Shown here one piece after another: positions 48,499 to 58,091 of a stretch of DNA of 64,000 nt. The translations under genes and the position numbers were made by a program. This DNA is from Pseudonocardia terrae (GTDB taxonomy: Bacteria; Actinomycetota; Actinomycetes; Mycobacteriales; Pseudonocardiaceae). The stretch covers positions 1 to 64,000 of the forward strand of contig NZ_JAJTTE010000036.1 in NCBI RefSeq assembly GCF_021343995.1, given 5' to 3'. A model generated the notes under the pieces. It saw only the letters and a list, made by a program, of their open reading frames with translations, was not told the origin of the DNA and searched no databases. The number at the start of each line of letters is the position of its first letter. Position 1 is the stretch's first letter.

Positions 48499-48595
48499 GT
48501 GGAACCACACTGCGCTTCAAGCGGCCGCGAGATCGCGTTATGGAGCCATGATGCGAGAGAACGTCTGCGGAAAAGGTGTTATGGAACCATGATGC
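48499..48595. repeat. Three TGGA-N-CCA palindromic boxes after pcrA
   Basis: GTGGAACCAC (48499-48508), ATGGAGCCAT (inside 48537-48554) and ATGGAACCAT (inside 48578-48595). The last two sit in an 18-nt direct repeat GTTATGGANCCATGATGC with a 41-nt period. This region lies between the pcrA and M23 stop codons. Confidence 0.7.
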
Positions 48596-48599
48596 CCGA

Positions 48600-49505
48600 C
48601 TAGTCGGGGGAGTTCGCTCCGTCGCCCACGACCCGCAGCCCCATGGCCTGCAGGATCGGCAGCGGGTTGATCTTGTTCTTGGCGGCGTCCCAGATCTCGA
48701 AGTGCAGGTGCGGGCCGGTGGACTGGCCGCGGTTGCCGACCTCGGCGATCTCCTCGCCCGCCGACACCGTCTGCCCCACGGTCACGAGCGAGCGGTTGAT
48801 GTGCCCGTACACGGTGTGGGTGCCGTCCGGGTGCCGCAGGACCACCCACATCCCGAATCCGCTGGCCGGCCCGGACTCCTCCACGACGCCGTCGGTGAAG
48901 GCGAAGATCGGCGTGCCGATCGGGGCGGCGAGGTCGATGCCGTAGTGCGTGACGCCCCAGCGTGCCCCGAAACCGGAGGTGAACCGGCCGGTGGTCGGCA
49001 GGACGTAGGCCTCGCCGTGCTCCAGCACCGCCTGCGGCGCCCCGGCGGACAACGCCGCGTTGATCTGCTTCGCGGTCGCCGCGATCTTGGTTCCGATGTC
49101 GACGGCCTTGGTGAGGCTGGCGACGTCGAGCTCGGACTTCTCGTCGAGCACGGGCAGCGCCTGGGGCGACGAGCCGGTCAGCTGGTCGGCGCCGATGGGC
49201 TGCGCGGAGGCCGTGGCCGGGGCGGTCGAGGCCGGGGCGGAGGCGACCTCGTCGGCGACCGGGAGCATCGCGTTGGCGGCGAGCCGCTCGTAGGGGTCCG
49301 CGGCCACGGCGGGGCCGGCGAGCGCCGTGAGCAACGTCTGCCCGGCGGCGACCAACGCGCCGCCCGCGCAGGCGGCGACGGTCGCGCGCACGCGCAGCGA
49401 CGCGGCGGGCGGTGCCGGAAGCCGGTGTCCCGTGCGCGCCGCCGCGCGGGGGGTCGCGACGTGCTCGGGGACCGGTCGGGCGCCGCTGGGGGAGCGGTGG
49501 CGCAA
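48600..49505 (-). CDS. Secreted M23-family peptidase
   Basis: 301 residues. A basic N-terminus and a hydrophobic segment (ATVAACAGGALVAAGQTLLTALAGPAVAA) act as signal peptide or anchor. A linker and a coiled region (KAVDIGTKIAATAKQINAAL) precede a LytM domain with the zinc ligands in THYGIDLAAP and the catalytic GPHLHFEIW. It should cleave peptide cross-links in peptidoglycan or serve as an adaptor. TTG start at 49505, with GAAGGG upstream. Equivalent of Rv0950c. Confidence 0.93.
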   Translation of the reverse strand: MRHRSPSGARPVPEHVATPRAAARTGHRLPAPPAASLRVRATVAACAGGALVAAGQTLLTALAGPAVAADPYERLAANAMLPVADEVASAPASTAPATASAQPIGADQLTGSSPQALPVLDEKSELDVASLTKAVDIGTKIAATAKQINAALSAGAPQAVLEHGEAYVLPTTGRFTSGFGARWGVTHYGIDLAAPIGTPIFAFTDGVVEESGPASGFGMWVVLRHPDGTHTVYGHINRSLVTVGQTVSAGEEIAEVGNRGQSTGPHLHFEIWDAAKNKINPLPILQAMGLRVVGDGANSPD

Positions 49506-49706
49506 GACCTGCCCTTCTCTTCGCGCCGTGCCCCAGGGGCGCGCCGGCGTGGGTTCGGGGAAACCCTTCGGCGCCGTTCGGGGTCGGCGCCGCGCCGTCG
49601 TGATCGCTCCGTGACACGGACGGCTCGAACCTAGCGGGCCGCCCCCGCCGCGTCCAACCCGACCCCCGGATGCACGCGCCGGTACGGCCGATCGGACGAC
49701 GGCAGG
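49506..49706 (-). promoter_or_regulatory. Structured leader and promoter of the M23 gene
   Basis: On the minus strand a TAGGTT (near 49630) may be the -10, giving a leader of about 120 nt with three small stems: GGCGCCG/CGGCGCC, GGGTT/AACCC and GCCCC/GGGGC. Cell-wall peptidase genes in actinobacteria often carry c-di-AMP riboswitches, but the ydaO signature was not recognised. Confidence 0.35.
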
Positions 49707-50681
49707 TCAGGACGCTGGCGAAGAACGTTCACCCTGCGTGGCGGCAAGCCGTTCCCGGCGCCGCCGGCGCTGGCGGAAAGGGTGGATCGGTAGCTCTCCG
49801 CGGTGGGCCAGCCCGCTCACGACGGCGTGCACGGTGCGCGGGTCGACCGGCAGGGCGAGGTGCCCGACGTCGTCGAGCTCGCGTTCCGTGACGTCGAGAT
49901 CGGGGTGGCGAAGCCGGGCGTTGCGCTGCGGCACGACCATCTGGTCCATCCGGCTCCACACGACGAGGAACCGGGTCGTGCAGTCCGGGGCGGGCCCGGC
50001 GAGCTCGGCCATCACCTCGGACCCGGGCCGCAGCTGCCGGGCGAGCGGGGTGGGCAGCAGGTACGCGGTGTTGGTGCCGGTGTGCGGGCTGCCCAGGGTC
50101 ACGAGCGAGTCGACGTGGGCGGACCCGCCCAGGCGCTGCACGTAGTACCGGGCGATCACCCCGCCCAACGAGTGCCCCACGATGTGCACCTTGTCGGCGC
50201 CCGTGGCCTCCCGCAGCCGCTCGACGTGCTCGCCGACCGCGCGGGCGGCGCTGCGCAGGTCGTCGGTCAGCAGGCTGTAGTTGATCGCGAGCACGGCGCC
50301 GAAGCCGCGCTTGCGCAGCGCCCGCCGGAACACGGTGAACACCGACCGGTTGTCCATGATCCCGTGGATCAGCAGGACCGGGGTGCCGGCGGCCTCGACG
50401 TCCCCGCAGACGAAGCTGCGCTGGACCGGGTCGAGGTCGTCCGTGCGGTAGAGGTCGCGCGGCCGGAGCGTCTCGCCGGCCAGCCCCACCGGGTAGAGCG
50501 CGATGTGCGCGGCGAGCCAGGCGCCCTCCAGCGCCAGCCCCCGCAGCCCGGCGGGCGAGGTGAAGGTCCGCGCGGCGTACCCGGCGGCCTCGCCGGCGTC
50601 GACCAGGGCCCGGCTCATGACGGAGCGTGCACCGTCGGCCCTCCTGGCCAGGCGGTGCAGTCCCGCCCGGACCGACGCCAT
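49707..50681 (-). CDS. Lipase/esterase (alpha/beta hydrolase, triacylglycerol lipase-like)
   Basis: 324 residues. Oxyanion region PVLLIHGIMDNRSVF, nucleophile elbow GHSLGGVIARYY, acid candidate in VVWSRMDQMVVP and catalytic His in DDVGHLALP. An N-terminal hydrophobic helix near residues 45-60 may anchor it. The C-terminus is Arg-rich. Similar to the actinobacterial EstA/LipA-type proteins that act on membrane or storage lipids. ATG at 50681. Confidence 0.88.
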   Translation of the reverse strand: MASVRAGLHRLARRADGARSVMSRALVDAGEAAGYAARTFTSPAGLRGLALEGAWLAAHIALYPVGLAGETLRPRDLYRTDDLDPVQRSFVCGDVEAAGTPVLLIHGIMDNRSVFTVFRRALRKRGFGAVLAINYSLLTDDLRSAARAVGEHVERLREATGADKVHIVGHSLGGVIARYYVQRLGGSAHVDSLVTLGSPHTGTNTAYLLPTPLARQLRPGSEVMAELAGPAPDCTTRFLVVWSRMDQMVVPQRNARLRHPDLDVTERELDDVGHLALPVDPRTVHAVVSGLAHRGELPIHPFRQRRRRRERLAATQGERSSPAS

Positions 50682-51234
50682 GCGGTCACGATAAGTGGGA
50701 TTCGGGGGATCCGCCCGGTAACACCGAGGAAATATCCGAACGGCCGCGTGACGACCTGCCCCTCCAGTGAGGCGGCCGGACGGAGCAGCCGGGCGCGGCA
50801 ACCGGTCTGCGAACCCGCCCGGTCGCCGCTCGCAGCATCGCCGGGTACCGGCGGCCGTTGGGCGGGCCGGGTGAGGCGGTCCTCGAACGCCGCAGCCCGG
50901 TCACAGGGGGTCACCGGCAGGGCAGGACGGGAACCACTCGACTGCCGCCGCCCCGCACGGGTGAGACGCACGCCGCGGCGCGGACGACTCGTTGGTCACA
51001 CGTAGAGACGGGCGCGGGCCGATCCGCCAGGCACGAGGCGGGGGCGGAGGTTTACGTCAGGGGTCGGTGAGGCAGCTCACCTGGGCGGATGTCATGAACG
51101 AGCAGGGGCGTCGCTAGGGTCCAACGTCGGAGTAGGTCTCTACGTGCGGGCACCTCGCAGGGCGGGCACGGCCATCGCCGCGTCCTGGTCCTCGCGACGC
51201 TTGCCGGCACAGCGACGTGAATCGGGAGAGCCGA
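50682..51234. promoter_or_regulatory. Divergent lipase/sucC gap
   Basis: No gene seen. A TAGGGT at 51113-51118 is a plausible -10 for sucCD, with a leader of about 110 nt. The ribosome binding site GGGAGAG lies 4 nt before the sucC GTG. Short open frames here have poor codon bias. Confidence 0.45.
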
Positions 51235-52404
51235 GTGGACCTGTACGAGTACCAGGCGAAGGACCTCTTCGCCGCCCACGGAGTCCCGGTGCTTCCGGGC
51301 AAGACGGTGGACACGGCCGAGGCCGCTGAATCCGCCGCCGCCGAGCTGGGCACCGCGGTCGTGGTGAAGGCCCAGGTCAAGACGGGCGGCCGTGGCAAGG
51401 CCGGCGGCGTGAAGCTCGCCGAGAGCCCGGCCGAGGCCAAGGAGAAGGCCGGCGCCATCCTCGGGATGGACATCAAGGGCCACACCGTCCACCAGGTGCT
51501 GGTCACCACCGCGTCGGACATCAGCGAGGAGTACTACTTCTCCTTCCTGCTCGACCGGTCCAACCGCACCTTCCTGGCCATGTGCTCGGCCGAGGGCGGC
51601 ATGGAGATCGAGCAGCTCGCCGTCGAGCGTCCGGAGGCGCTGGCGCGCATCCCGATCGACGCGATCGCGGGTGTGGACAAGGCCAAGGCGGACGAGATCG
51701 TCGCCGCCGGCAAGATCCCGGCCGAGGTCGCCGACCAGGCGTCGGACGTGATCGTCAAGCTGTGGGAGACCTTCGTCGCCGAGGACGCGACCCTCGTCGA
51801 GGTCAACCCGCTGGTGCGCGACCCGGAGAACACGGTCATCGCCCTCGACGGCAAGGTGACCCTCGACGGCAACGCCGACTTCCGGCACCCGCAGCACGCA
51901 GAGCTGGTCGACGAGCGCACGGAGAACGCGCTCGAGGCGAAGGCCAAGGCCAAGAACCTGAACTACGTCAAGCTCGAGGGCGGCTCGGTCGGCATCATCG
52001 GCAACGGCGCGGGCCTCGTCATGAGCACCCTCGACGTCGTCGCCTACGCCGGCGAGAAGCACGGCGGCCAGAAGCCCGCCAACTTCCTCGACATCGGCGG
52101 CGGCGCGTCGGCGCAGGTCATGGCGAACGGCCTGGACGTCATCCTGAACGACCCGGACGTCAAGAGCGTCTTCGTCAACGTCTTCGGCGGCATCACCGCC
52201 TGCGACGCCGTCGCGAACGGCATCGTCGAGGCGCTGAAGATCCTCGGCGACGAGGCCAGCAAGCCGCTGGTCGTCCGGCTGGACGGCAACAACGTCGTCG
52301 AGGGTCGCCAGATCCTGGAGGACGCGAACCACCCCCTGGTCACGCAGGTGGCCACGATGGACGACGCGGCCGACAAGGCCGCCGAGCTGGCCGCGGGAGC
52401 CTGA
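51235..52404 (+). CDS. sucC: Succinate-CoA ligase (ADP-forming), beta subunit
   Basis: 389 residues, TCA cycle enzyme. N-terminal ATP-grasp domain ([33 protein letters not shown]) and C-terminal ligase domain with [12 protein letters not shown] and FVNVFGGIT. Starts at the GTG matching the family N-terminus (M/V-DLYEYQA). Five nt separate it from sucD. Confidence 0.98.
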   Translation: MDLYEYQAKDLFAAHGVPVLPGKTVDTAEAAESAAAELGTAVVVKAQVKTGGRGKAGGVKLAESPAEAKEKAGAILGMDIKGHTVHQVLVTTASDISEEYYFSFLLDRSNRTFLAMCSAEGGMEIEQLAVERPEALARIPIDAIAGVDKAKADEIVAAGKIPAEVADQASDVIVKLWETFVAEDATLVEVNPLVRDPENTVIALDGKVTLDGNADFRHPQHAELVDERTENALEAKAKAKNLNYVKLEGGSVGIIGNGAGLVMSTLDVVAYAGEKHGGQKPANFLDIGGGASAQVMANGLDVILNDPDVKSVFVNVFGGITACDAVANGIVEALKILGDEASKPLVVRLDGNNVVEGRQILEDANHPLVTQVATMDDAADKAAELAAGA

Positions 52405-52409
52405 GCACA

Positions 52410-53297
52410 ATGTCGATCTTCCTGAACGAGAACTCCAAGGTCATCGTCCAGGGCCTCACCGGCTCCGAGGGGACCAAGCACGCCACCAAGATGCTGGCGG
52501 CGGGCACGAACATCGTCGGCGGCGTGAACGCGCGCAAGGCCGGCACCACCGTCTCCATCGGCGGCAAGGAGCTGACGGTCTTCGGCACCGTCGAGGAGGC
52601 CATGAAGGAGACCGGGGCGGACGTCTCGGTCATCTTCGTGCCGCCGAAGTTCGCCAAGGACGCCGTGATCGAGGCCATCGACGCCGCGATCCCGCTGGCC
52701 GTCGTCATCACCGAGGGCATCCCGGTGCACGACTCGGCCTATTTCTGGGCGCACGCCGTGGCCAAGGGCAACAAGACGCGGATCATCGGTCCGAACTGCC
52801 CCGGCATCATCAGCCCCGGCAAGTCCAACGCCGGCATCATCCCGGCCGACATCGCCGGCCCGGGCAAGATCGGTCTCGTGTCGAAGTCCGGCACGCTGAC
52901 CTACCAGATGATGTTCGAGCTCAAGGAGTTCGGCTTCTCGACGGCGATCGGCATCGGCGGCGACCCGATCATCGGGACCACGCACATCGACGCCCTCGAG
53001 GCGTTCGAGGCCGACCCCGAGACCGCCGCGATCGTCATGATCGGCGAGATCGGCGGCGACGCCGAGGAGCGGGCCGCGGCCTACATCAAGGAGAACGTGA
53101 CCAAGCCGGTCGTCGGCTACGTCGCGGGCTTCACCGCCCCCGAGGGCAAGACGATGGGCCACGCGGGCGCGATCGTGTCCGGCTCTGCCGGCACCGCCGC
53201 CGCCAAGAAGGAGGCCCTCGAGGCCGCCGGCGTCAAGGTCGGCAAGACGCCGTCCGAGACCGCCGCCCTGATGAAGGAGATCGTGGCGTCCCTGTGA
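52410..53297 (+). CDS. sucD: Succinate-CoA ligase (ADP-forming), alpha subunit
   Basis: 295 residues. CoA-binding Rossmann domain ([17 protein letters not shown]), [14 protein letters not shown], and the phospho-histidine loop [13 protein letters not shown]. Forms the heterodimer or tetramer with SucC. ATG start after sucC. Confidence 0.98.
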   Translation: MSIFLNENSKVIVQGLTGSEGTKHATKMLAAGTNIVGGVNARKAGTTVSIGGKELTVFGTVEEAMKETGADVSVIFVPPKFAKDAVIEAIDAAIPLAVVITEGIPVHDSAYFWAHAVAKGNKTRIIGPNCPGIISPGKSNAGIIPADIAGPGKIGLVSKSGTLTYQMMFELKEFGFSTAIGIGGDPIIGTTHIDALEAFEADPETAAIVMIGEIGGDAEERAAAYIKENVTKPVVGYVAGFTAPEGKTMGHAGAIVSGSAGTAAAKKEALEAAGVKVGKTPSETAALMKEIVASL

Positions 53298-53320
53298 CGT
53301 CCTGACCTCGATCTTCGCTG

Positions 53321-53356
53321 CGCGCGGGTCCCGGGAACCCTCCCGGGGCCCGCGCG
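53321..53356 (+). terminator. Terminator after sucD
   Basis: Fifteen-base arms CGCGCGGGTCCCGGG and CCCGGGGCCCGCGCG pair fully if one G-U is allowed, with an AACCCT loop; TTGT follows. Confidence 0.9.
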
Positions 53357-53437
53357 TTGTCGTGACAGGGGTACCGGGCGGGTGACGGCGGTGGGCTAGC
53401 GTCGCCCCGGTTCCACGAGAAGGGCAGGGGAGTGGTC

Positions 53438-54472
53438 ATGAGCCAGACCGGAGCGAGTCCGGAGCCGGTGACCGGACAGGCACCGGCGCCGCTGGAGGGT
53501 CCCGCGCGCACCCTCGTCATGGCGGGGGCCGGGCTGGCGATCGTCGTCTACCTGCTCGGGTTCTTCTCGCCGCTGAGCAGCCTGCTGTACGGGCCCACGC
53601 TGGTGCTCGCGGGCGGCCTGCTCGCCGCCGCGGCGCTGCTGCCCCGGGCGGCGGGGAAGGTGCTCGTGCCGGGGGCGGTGCTCGCCGTCGTCGGGTTCCT
53701 GTCGTTGGTGCAGGTCGCCGTGGCGGCGGCGCAGTTCGCGGTGGGCGGTATCGAGATCGTGGCGCTCGTGGTCGCGTTCCTCTCGGCGGCGTCGCTGGTC
53801 GGCGCGGTGTTGATGGAGGCGGGGCTGCTGAGCATGCCCGCGCCCAAGCCCCAGGGCCCACAGGGCTACGGCCAGCAGTACGGGGCCTACGGCCAGCAGT
53901 ACGGCGGGTACCCGCCGCCCGGGCAGGGCGGGGGCTACGTCCAGCAGCCGGCCCCGGGTGGTCAGTACGGCTACGGCTGGTCGCCGCAGGGGCCCCAGGG
54001 CCAGCAGGGACCGCAGCCGCAGGGGCCGTACGGCCAGCCGCAGGGCTACGAGGGCGGGCCGTGGGGCCCGCCGCAGGGTCAGCCGGGTCAGCCCGGTGCG
54101 CAGGTCCCCGGCGGTCAGCAGGCTCCCGGCGCTCAGCAGGCTCCGGCCGGTAAGCAGGCTCCCGGCGGTCAGCAGGCCGTCGGCGCTCAGCAGGTTCCCG
54201 CCGGTCAGCAGGCTGTCGGCGCTCAGCAGGCCGCCGGTCAGCCCGGGCCCCAGCCCGGCCAGGGGCAGCCGCCGCAGACCGGGTGGGCCGGCGCGACCGA
54301 GGCGGTCGCGCCGTCGTCGACCCCGCCCGGCGGGCAGCCCACCGAGATGGAACAGACGCGCATCGAGTCCCCGCGCGGGGGCGACGAGCAGGGCAGCGGC
54401 CGCCACGGCCGGGCCGAGGCCGACCGCACTACGCGGATCCCCACCGAGGGCGAGCGCCGCAGCGACGGCTGA
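53438..54472 (+). CDS. DUF5336 membrane protein with Gln/Pro/Gly-rich tail (Rv0954 family)
   Basis: 344 residues. Four membrane helices in residues about 25-130, then a disordered tail of about 210 residues rich in Pro, Gln and Gly, with degenerate QQAPGAQQAPAG-type repeats, and an acidic/basic end. Homologous in layout and position to the 34-kDa antigen Rv0954, which interacts with the cell-division and cell-wall machinery. ATG at 53438 with AGGGG upstream. Confidence 0.88.
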   Translation: MSQTGASPEPVTGQAPAPLEGPARTLVMAGAGLAIVVYLLGFFSPLSSLLYGPTLVLAGGLLAAAALLPRAAGKVLVPGAVLAVVGFLSLVQVAVAAAQFAVGGIEIVALVVAFLSAASLVGAVLMEAGLLSMPAPKPQGPQGYGQQYGAYGQQYGGYPPPGQGGGYVQQPAPGGQYGYGWSPQGPQGQQGPQPQGPYGQPQGYEGGPWGPPQGQPGQPGAQVPGGQQAPGAQQAPAGKQAPGGQQAVGAQQVPAGQQAVGAQQAAGQPGPQPGQGQPPQTGWAGATEAVAPSSTPPGGQPTEMEQTRIESPRGGDEQGSGRHGRAEADRTTRIPTEGERRSDG

Positions 54473-54510
54473 GTTTCGGGCGGGACCGGAGCACCGCCGT
54501 CGCTCCGCCC

Positions 54511-54840
54511 CGCGAGTCGGCAGTTCCGGTAGCGCGAGTCGGCAGTTCCGGTAGCGCGAGTCGGCAGTTCCGGTAGCGCGAGTCGGGAGATCCCGTGGCG
54601 CGACTCGCGAGATTTTGGTCGGGCGAGTCGGGACTTCTGGTTGCGCGAGTCGGGTTGTGGGCTTCGGCGAGTCGGGCTGTGGGCTTCGGTGGGTCGGGCT
54701 GTGGGCTTCTTCGGTGAGCCGGAAGATCCGGTGGCGCGAGGCGCCGGTTCCGGTAGCGCGAGTCGGCGGTTCCGGTAGCGCGAGTCGGCGGTTCCGGTAG
54801 CGCGAGTCCGGAGATCCGGCCGCTCGAGTCGGGCGCCGCG
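54511..54840. repeat. 22-bp tandem repeat, about 15 units
   Basis: Units of 21-23 bp (consensus CGCGAGTCGGCAGTTCCGGT + AG) run from 54511 to about 54840. The first three are identical, the middle ones degenerate (for example GGGTTGTGGGCTT), and two near the end are again almost identical to the first. It fills the gap between DUF5336 and perM. The core GCGAGTCGG recurs in the inverted repeat after tsaD. There are no distinct spacers, so it is not a CRISPR array. Confidence 0.95.
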
Positions 54841-54919
54841 GTCGGTGGCGTCCGTCGGGACCTGCGGGGCCCCGGCGTGGCGGCCTGACTCCCGGCGCCT
54901 GCGCTGCGACGCTGGCGAG

Positions 54920-57394
54920 GTGACCCGTTCGCTGCGTGCCCCGGACCGTGCGGAGGAGGAGCCGGACATCGCGCCCGACGGGGCCGGGACGTCCGGACCG
55001 GAGGTGCCCGAGGGCCTCGACCGGCTCCGCATCGTCCTCGCCGCGGCGATGGGAACGGTGCTGGTCACCTACGCGATGCTCGTGCCCGCCGCCCTGCTCG
55101 TGGTGCTCGCCGGCGGGGGCGCGGACAGCTCCGTCGACGGTGCGTTCGCCGCCGCGATCCCGCTCTGGCTGGCAGCTCACCTCATCCCGCTCGAGCTCGA
55201 GGGACAGCCGCTGAGCGTGCTGCCCTTGCTCCCGACGGTGGCCGTGATCGTCGTCGTCGCGTGGGGTGCGCGGTGGGCCGTGCGACGGCTGGGCGGCCGG
55301 ATCCGGCAGGACGCCGGCGCGGTCGTCGCGGCCTCGGCCGGGGCACATGCGGCCGTCGCGGTGCTCGGCAGTGCCCTCCTGCCCACGTCGGCCGCGGTCG
55401 GCGCCGCGCCCTGGGCCGCGATGCTCGGTGCGGGGCTGATCGCGGCGGTCGGCGCCGGGATCGGGGTGCTGCGCGCCTGCGGCCTGCCCGCGGACTGGCG
55501 GGCACGGTTGCGCGGCTGGCCCGCGGCCGGGCTGGCGGGCGCGGCGGTCGGCGGAGCCGCGCTGCTGCTCGGCGGGGCGCTCGCCGTGCTGGTGGGCCTG
55601 GTCGTCGGAGCCTCCCGGGTGCACGGTCTGTACGAGGTGCTGGCCCCGACGGGCGGCGCGGGGCTCGGGATGACGCTGCTCGCCGTGGCCTACACGCCCA
55701 ACGCCGCGATCGCGGGCGCGTCCTGGCTGCTCGGGCCGGGCGTCGACGTCGGGCTCGGCGCCTGGACGCCGTTCGGCGGCGCGCCCGGTCCGGTGCCGCC
55801 GTTCCCGCTGCTCGGAGCGCTGCCGACGGTGCCGTCGCCGGCCTGGGCGGTCGTCGTGGTGATCGTGCCGGTGGGGATCGGGCTGATGGTCGGCGGGATC
55901 TGCCGTGCCGTGCTGGGGCCGCGGTGCACGGTCCCCGAGCGGATGCGGGCGGTCGGGGTCGCGACGGGCACCCTCGCCCTGGTCGCGGCGCTCGTCGCCA
56001 CGCTCGCCGGCGGGCGGTTGGCCGCGGGGCGGTACGACCCGGTCGCGATGCCCGCCTGGCTCGTCCTGCTCGCGGTAGTGGTGTGGATCGGCGGGCCCGC
56101 GGCCGTCCTCGCGCTGGTGCAGCGTGGCGGCCCGCGGCCGGAGGTTCGTGGCGACGAGGAGCTCGGCTGGTACCGGGACGGGTACGAAACCGACGAGGTC
56201 GAGTCCTACGAGGACGGGGAGTCGCTCTCCGACGCTCCCGATCCCGAGCACGACGAGGAGGAGCAGGAGGACCGCGCCGGCGCGGAGGGCGTCGAGGAGG
56301 CCGAGGGTTCCGACGCGGCCGAGCGCGTCGAGGAGGGCGAGTGCGACGGCTCCGACCACGTGGACGACGTCGAGGTCGGTGCGGATGGACGGAGCGGCGC
56401 CCGGAACGACCGAGAGGATGGCGGGGAGGACGACCCCTCCGACCCTGACGAGGAAGAGACCGCGGAGCAACCTGGCGACGCGGCGGTGAGCGTTGAGAGC
56501 CCGTCGGAGACCGCCGCCGACGTCGCGGACCCCGCGGACCGGACGACTGCGCAGGACGAGACCCGGAGCGGCCGCGCGTCGCGCCGGCGGGACGGGCGGT
56601 CCCGCACGGGCCGTGGCCGTGCGGTCGAGCGAGCCCGCGCCCGTCGGCAGGAGCGGAGCAGCGGCGGCCGCAGCCGTCCGATCCGCTTCCGTCCGGGCGT
56701 CGCCCCGAGCCTGCGGGTCGTCGAGGGCCTCCCGTCCGACGCCGACCGCGAGCCCGCCGACGATCCGGCGGGGTATGCCGAGGATCGGACCGAGGTGGCA
56801 ACGACCGGCGCCGACCGCGTCGAGCCGTCGCAGGGTGAACGCTCCGAGCCAGGTGACAGATCCGGGCCCGCGGGGCACCTCGAGCCGACCGAACCCCCTG
56901 ACCCCGAGCTCCGCGACTCCGCCGAGCTCCGTGACCCCGCGGTACTCCGCGACCCCGCCGTACTCGGCGATCCCGCTGAGCTCACCGACTCCGCCGAGCT
57001 CCGCGACTCCGCCGAGCTCCGCGACTCTGCCGAGCTCACCGACTCCGCGGAGCGCCCCGCGCTGCGTGAGCGGGCCGCGCGGCGTGAGCGGCCGGAGCGG
57101 CGTGAGCGGCCGGAGCGGCGTGAGCGGCCGGAGCCGGCAGCGCGATCCGAGCGGCCGGAGCGGGGGGGTCGGCCGGAGCGATCCGAGCCGTCAGGGCGAG
57201 GTGAGCGGCGCGCACGCTCGAAGCGACCTCAGGGATCCGAGCCCGCTGCCTCCGCTACGGGCCCGGTCGAGTCCGACCACGCCGAGGGCGAGCCGCGCCC
57301 CCGCACGGTCGGTGAGCTCGTGGCACAGCGGGCGCGACAGGCGCAGGAACACGCGGCGCCGGAAGCCGCGGAACGCGACCCCGACGCTCCATGA
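54920..57394 (+). CDS. perM: PerM/DUF6350 cell-division membrane protein with very long disordered tail
   Basis: 824 residues. Residues about 1-410 contain ten or so membrane helices with the family pattern (VPERMRAVGVATGTLALVAALVATLAGG). PerM (Rv0955) supports cell division and envelope stability. Here a C-terminal extension of about 400 residues is acidic, then basic, then repetitive: hexapeptides of the form R/T-D-S/P-A-E/V-L (about 13 units) and RRERPE units. Most homologues end soon after the membrane part. GTG at 54920. It is followed by a hairpin element that overlaps its stop. Confidence 0.85.
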   Translation: MTRSLRAPDRAEEEPDIAPDGAGTSGPEVPEGLDRLRIVLAAAMGTVLVTYAMLVPAALLVVLAGGGADSSVDGAFAAAIPLWLAAHLIPLELEGQPLSVLPLLPTVAVIVVVAWGARWAVRRLGGRIRQDAGAVVAASAGAHAAVAVLGSALLPTSAAVGAAPWAAMLGAGLIAAVGAGIGVLRACGLPADWRARLRGWPAAGLAGAAVGGAALLLGGALAVLVGLVVGASRVHGLYEVLAPTGGAGLGMTLLAVAYTPNAAIAGASWLLGPGVDVGLGAWTPFGGAPGPVPPFPLLGALPTVPSPAWAVVVVIVPVGIGLMVGGICRAVLGPRCTVPERMRAVGVATGTLALVAALVATLAGGRLAAGRYDPVAMPAWLVLLAVVVWIGGPAAVLALVQRGGPRPEVRGDEELGWYRDGYETDEVESYEDGESLSDAPDPEHDEEEQEDRAGAEGVEEAEGSDAAERVEEGECDGSDHVDDVEVGADGRSGARNDREDGGEDDPSDPDEEETAEQPGDAAVSVESPSETAADVADPADRTTAQDETRSGRASRRRDGRSRTGRGRAVERARARRQERSSGGRSRPIRFRPGVAPSLRVVEGLPSDADREPADDPAGYAEDRTEVATTGADRVEPSQGERSEPGDRSGPAGHLEPTEPPDPELRDSAELRDPAVLRDPAVLGDPAELTDSAELRDSAELRDSAELTDSAERPALRERAARRERPERRERPERRERPEPAARSERPERGGRPERSEPSGRGERRARSKRPQGSEPAASATGPVESDHAEGEPRPRTVGELVAQRARQAQEHAAPEAAERDPDAP

Positions 57395-58091
57395 TCCTCA
57401 TCCGGGCGGCCAGAGCCTCGCGCTCCGCGGCCCTCCCCGCCCGGAACGCGATCATGGTCTGCCCTCGGTGAGGCCATTTCGCCTCGGACGCCGGGACCAG
57501 ACCATCGGGGCCACGCCGCAGCCTCGTCGTGGTGCCGTCACCCTCCCCATCCACGGCCGGTGATCCACGTCCGGACAGCGGAACGCTCGATTCGCGAACG
57601 ACCTCTTGCCTCGGCGCCGATCATGGGCGGCCGGCGCGAGGGCGCAAAGGCTGAACTGCCGAACGCTCGGGCGCCTCGTGGCGAGCCCGGTCTGTGCTGC
57701 CGCTTGGCCCGTGACCTGCCGACCGCCCTACTCGCAACTCTGTGATCCACGACCGGGCAGCGGAACGCGCGGTTCGCGAACATTCTCTTGCCCGGCTGCG
57801 GATCATGGGTGGCCGGTGCGAGGGACAACAAGCCGAGCTGCGGACGCTCAGTCGCCTTCCTGTGGCCCCGTTCCTGGCGCTGCCCGCCCCGACGACCTGC
57901 CGTCCGTCCCACCCACAGACCGTGATCCACGTCCGGGCAGCCGAACGTTCGATTCCCGACCGTTCCCCTGCCCGACCGCGGATCATCACCTCCCGGATCG
58001 CCCGCTGACCGGATCGGGGCAGGTCCTCGCGCTGTGACCGTCGTCGCGGCCTAGGCTGGAGGGGTCCGTCAGAGCCGCCCCGAGGAGATCC
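57389..58091. repeat. GATC-bounded hairpin array between perM and purN (4 x 61 nt)
   Basis: Elements at 57393-57453, 57562-57622, 57744-57804 and 57924-57984 each begin and end with GATC and are exactly 61 nt. The first overlaps the perM stop codon (arms 57389-57407 and 57439-57457, 15 of 19 paired). Copies 2-4 also share the sequence between them, giving a repeat of about 180 nt (starts 182 and 180 apart). In 57744-57804, 13 of 16 arm positions are Watson-Crick. No coding potential was recognised. Confidence 0.8.

Noticed and set aside
49506-49706. c-di-AMP (ydaO) riboswitch before the M23 gene
   Set aside because: Context is right, but the conserved ydaO cores were not found on the coding strand; only small stems are present. 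A covariance search would decide.
54511-54840. CRISPR array
   Set aside because: Units are contiguous 22-mers with no unique spacers and no cas genes nearby.
57538-57989. Repeated frames on both strands before purN (for example RCPVVDH, RTWITG patterns)
   Set aside because: The recurring peptides follow from the DNA repeats; stop codons and frame differ among copies.
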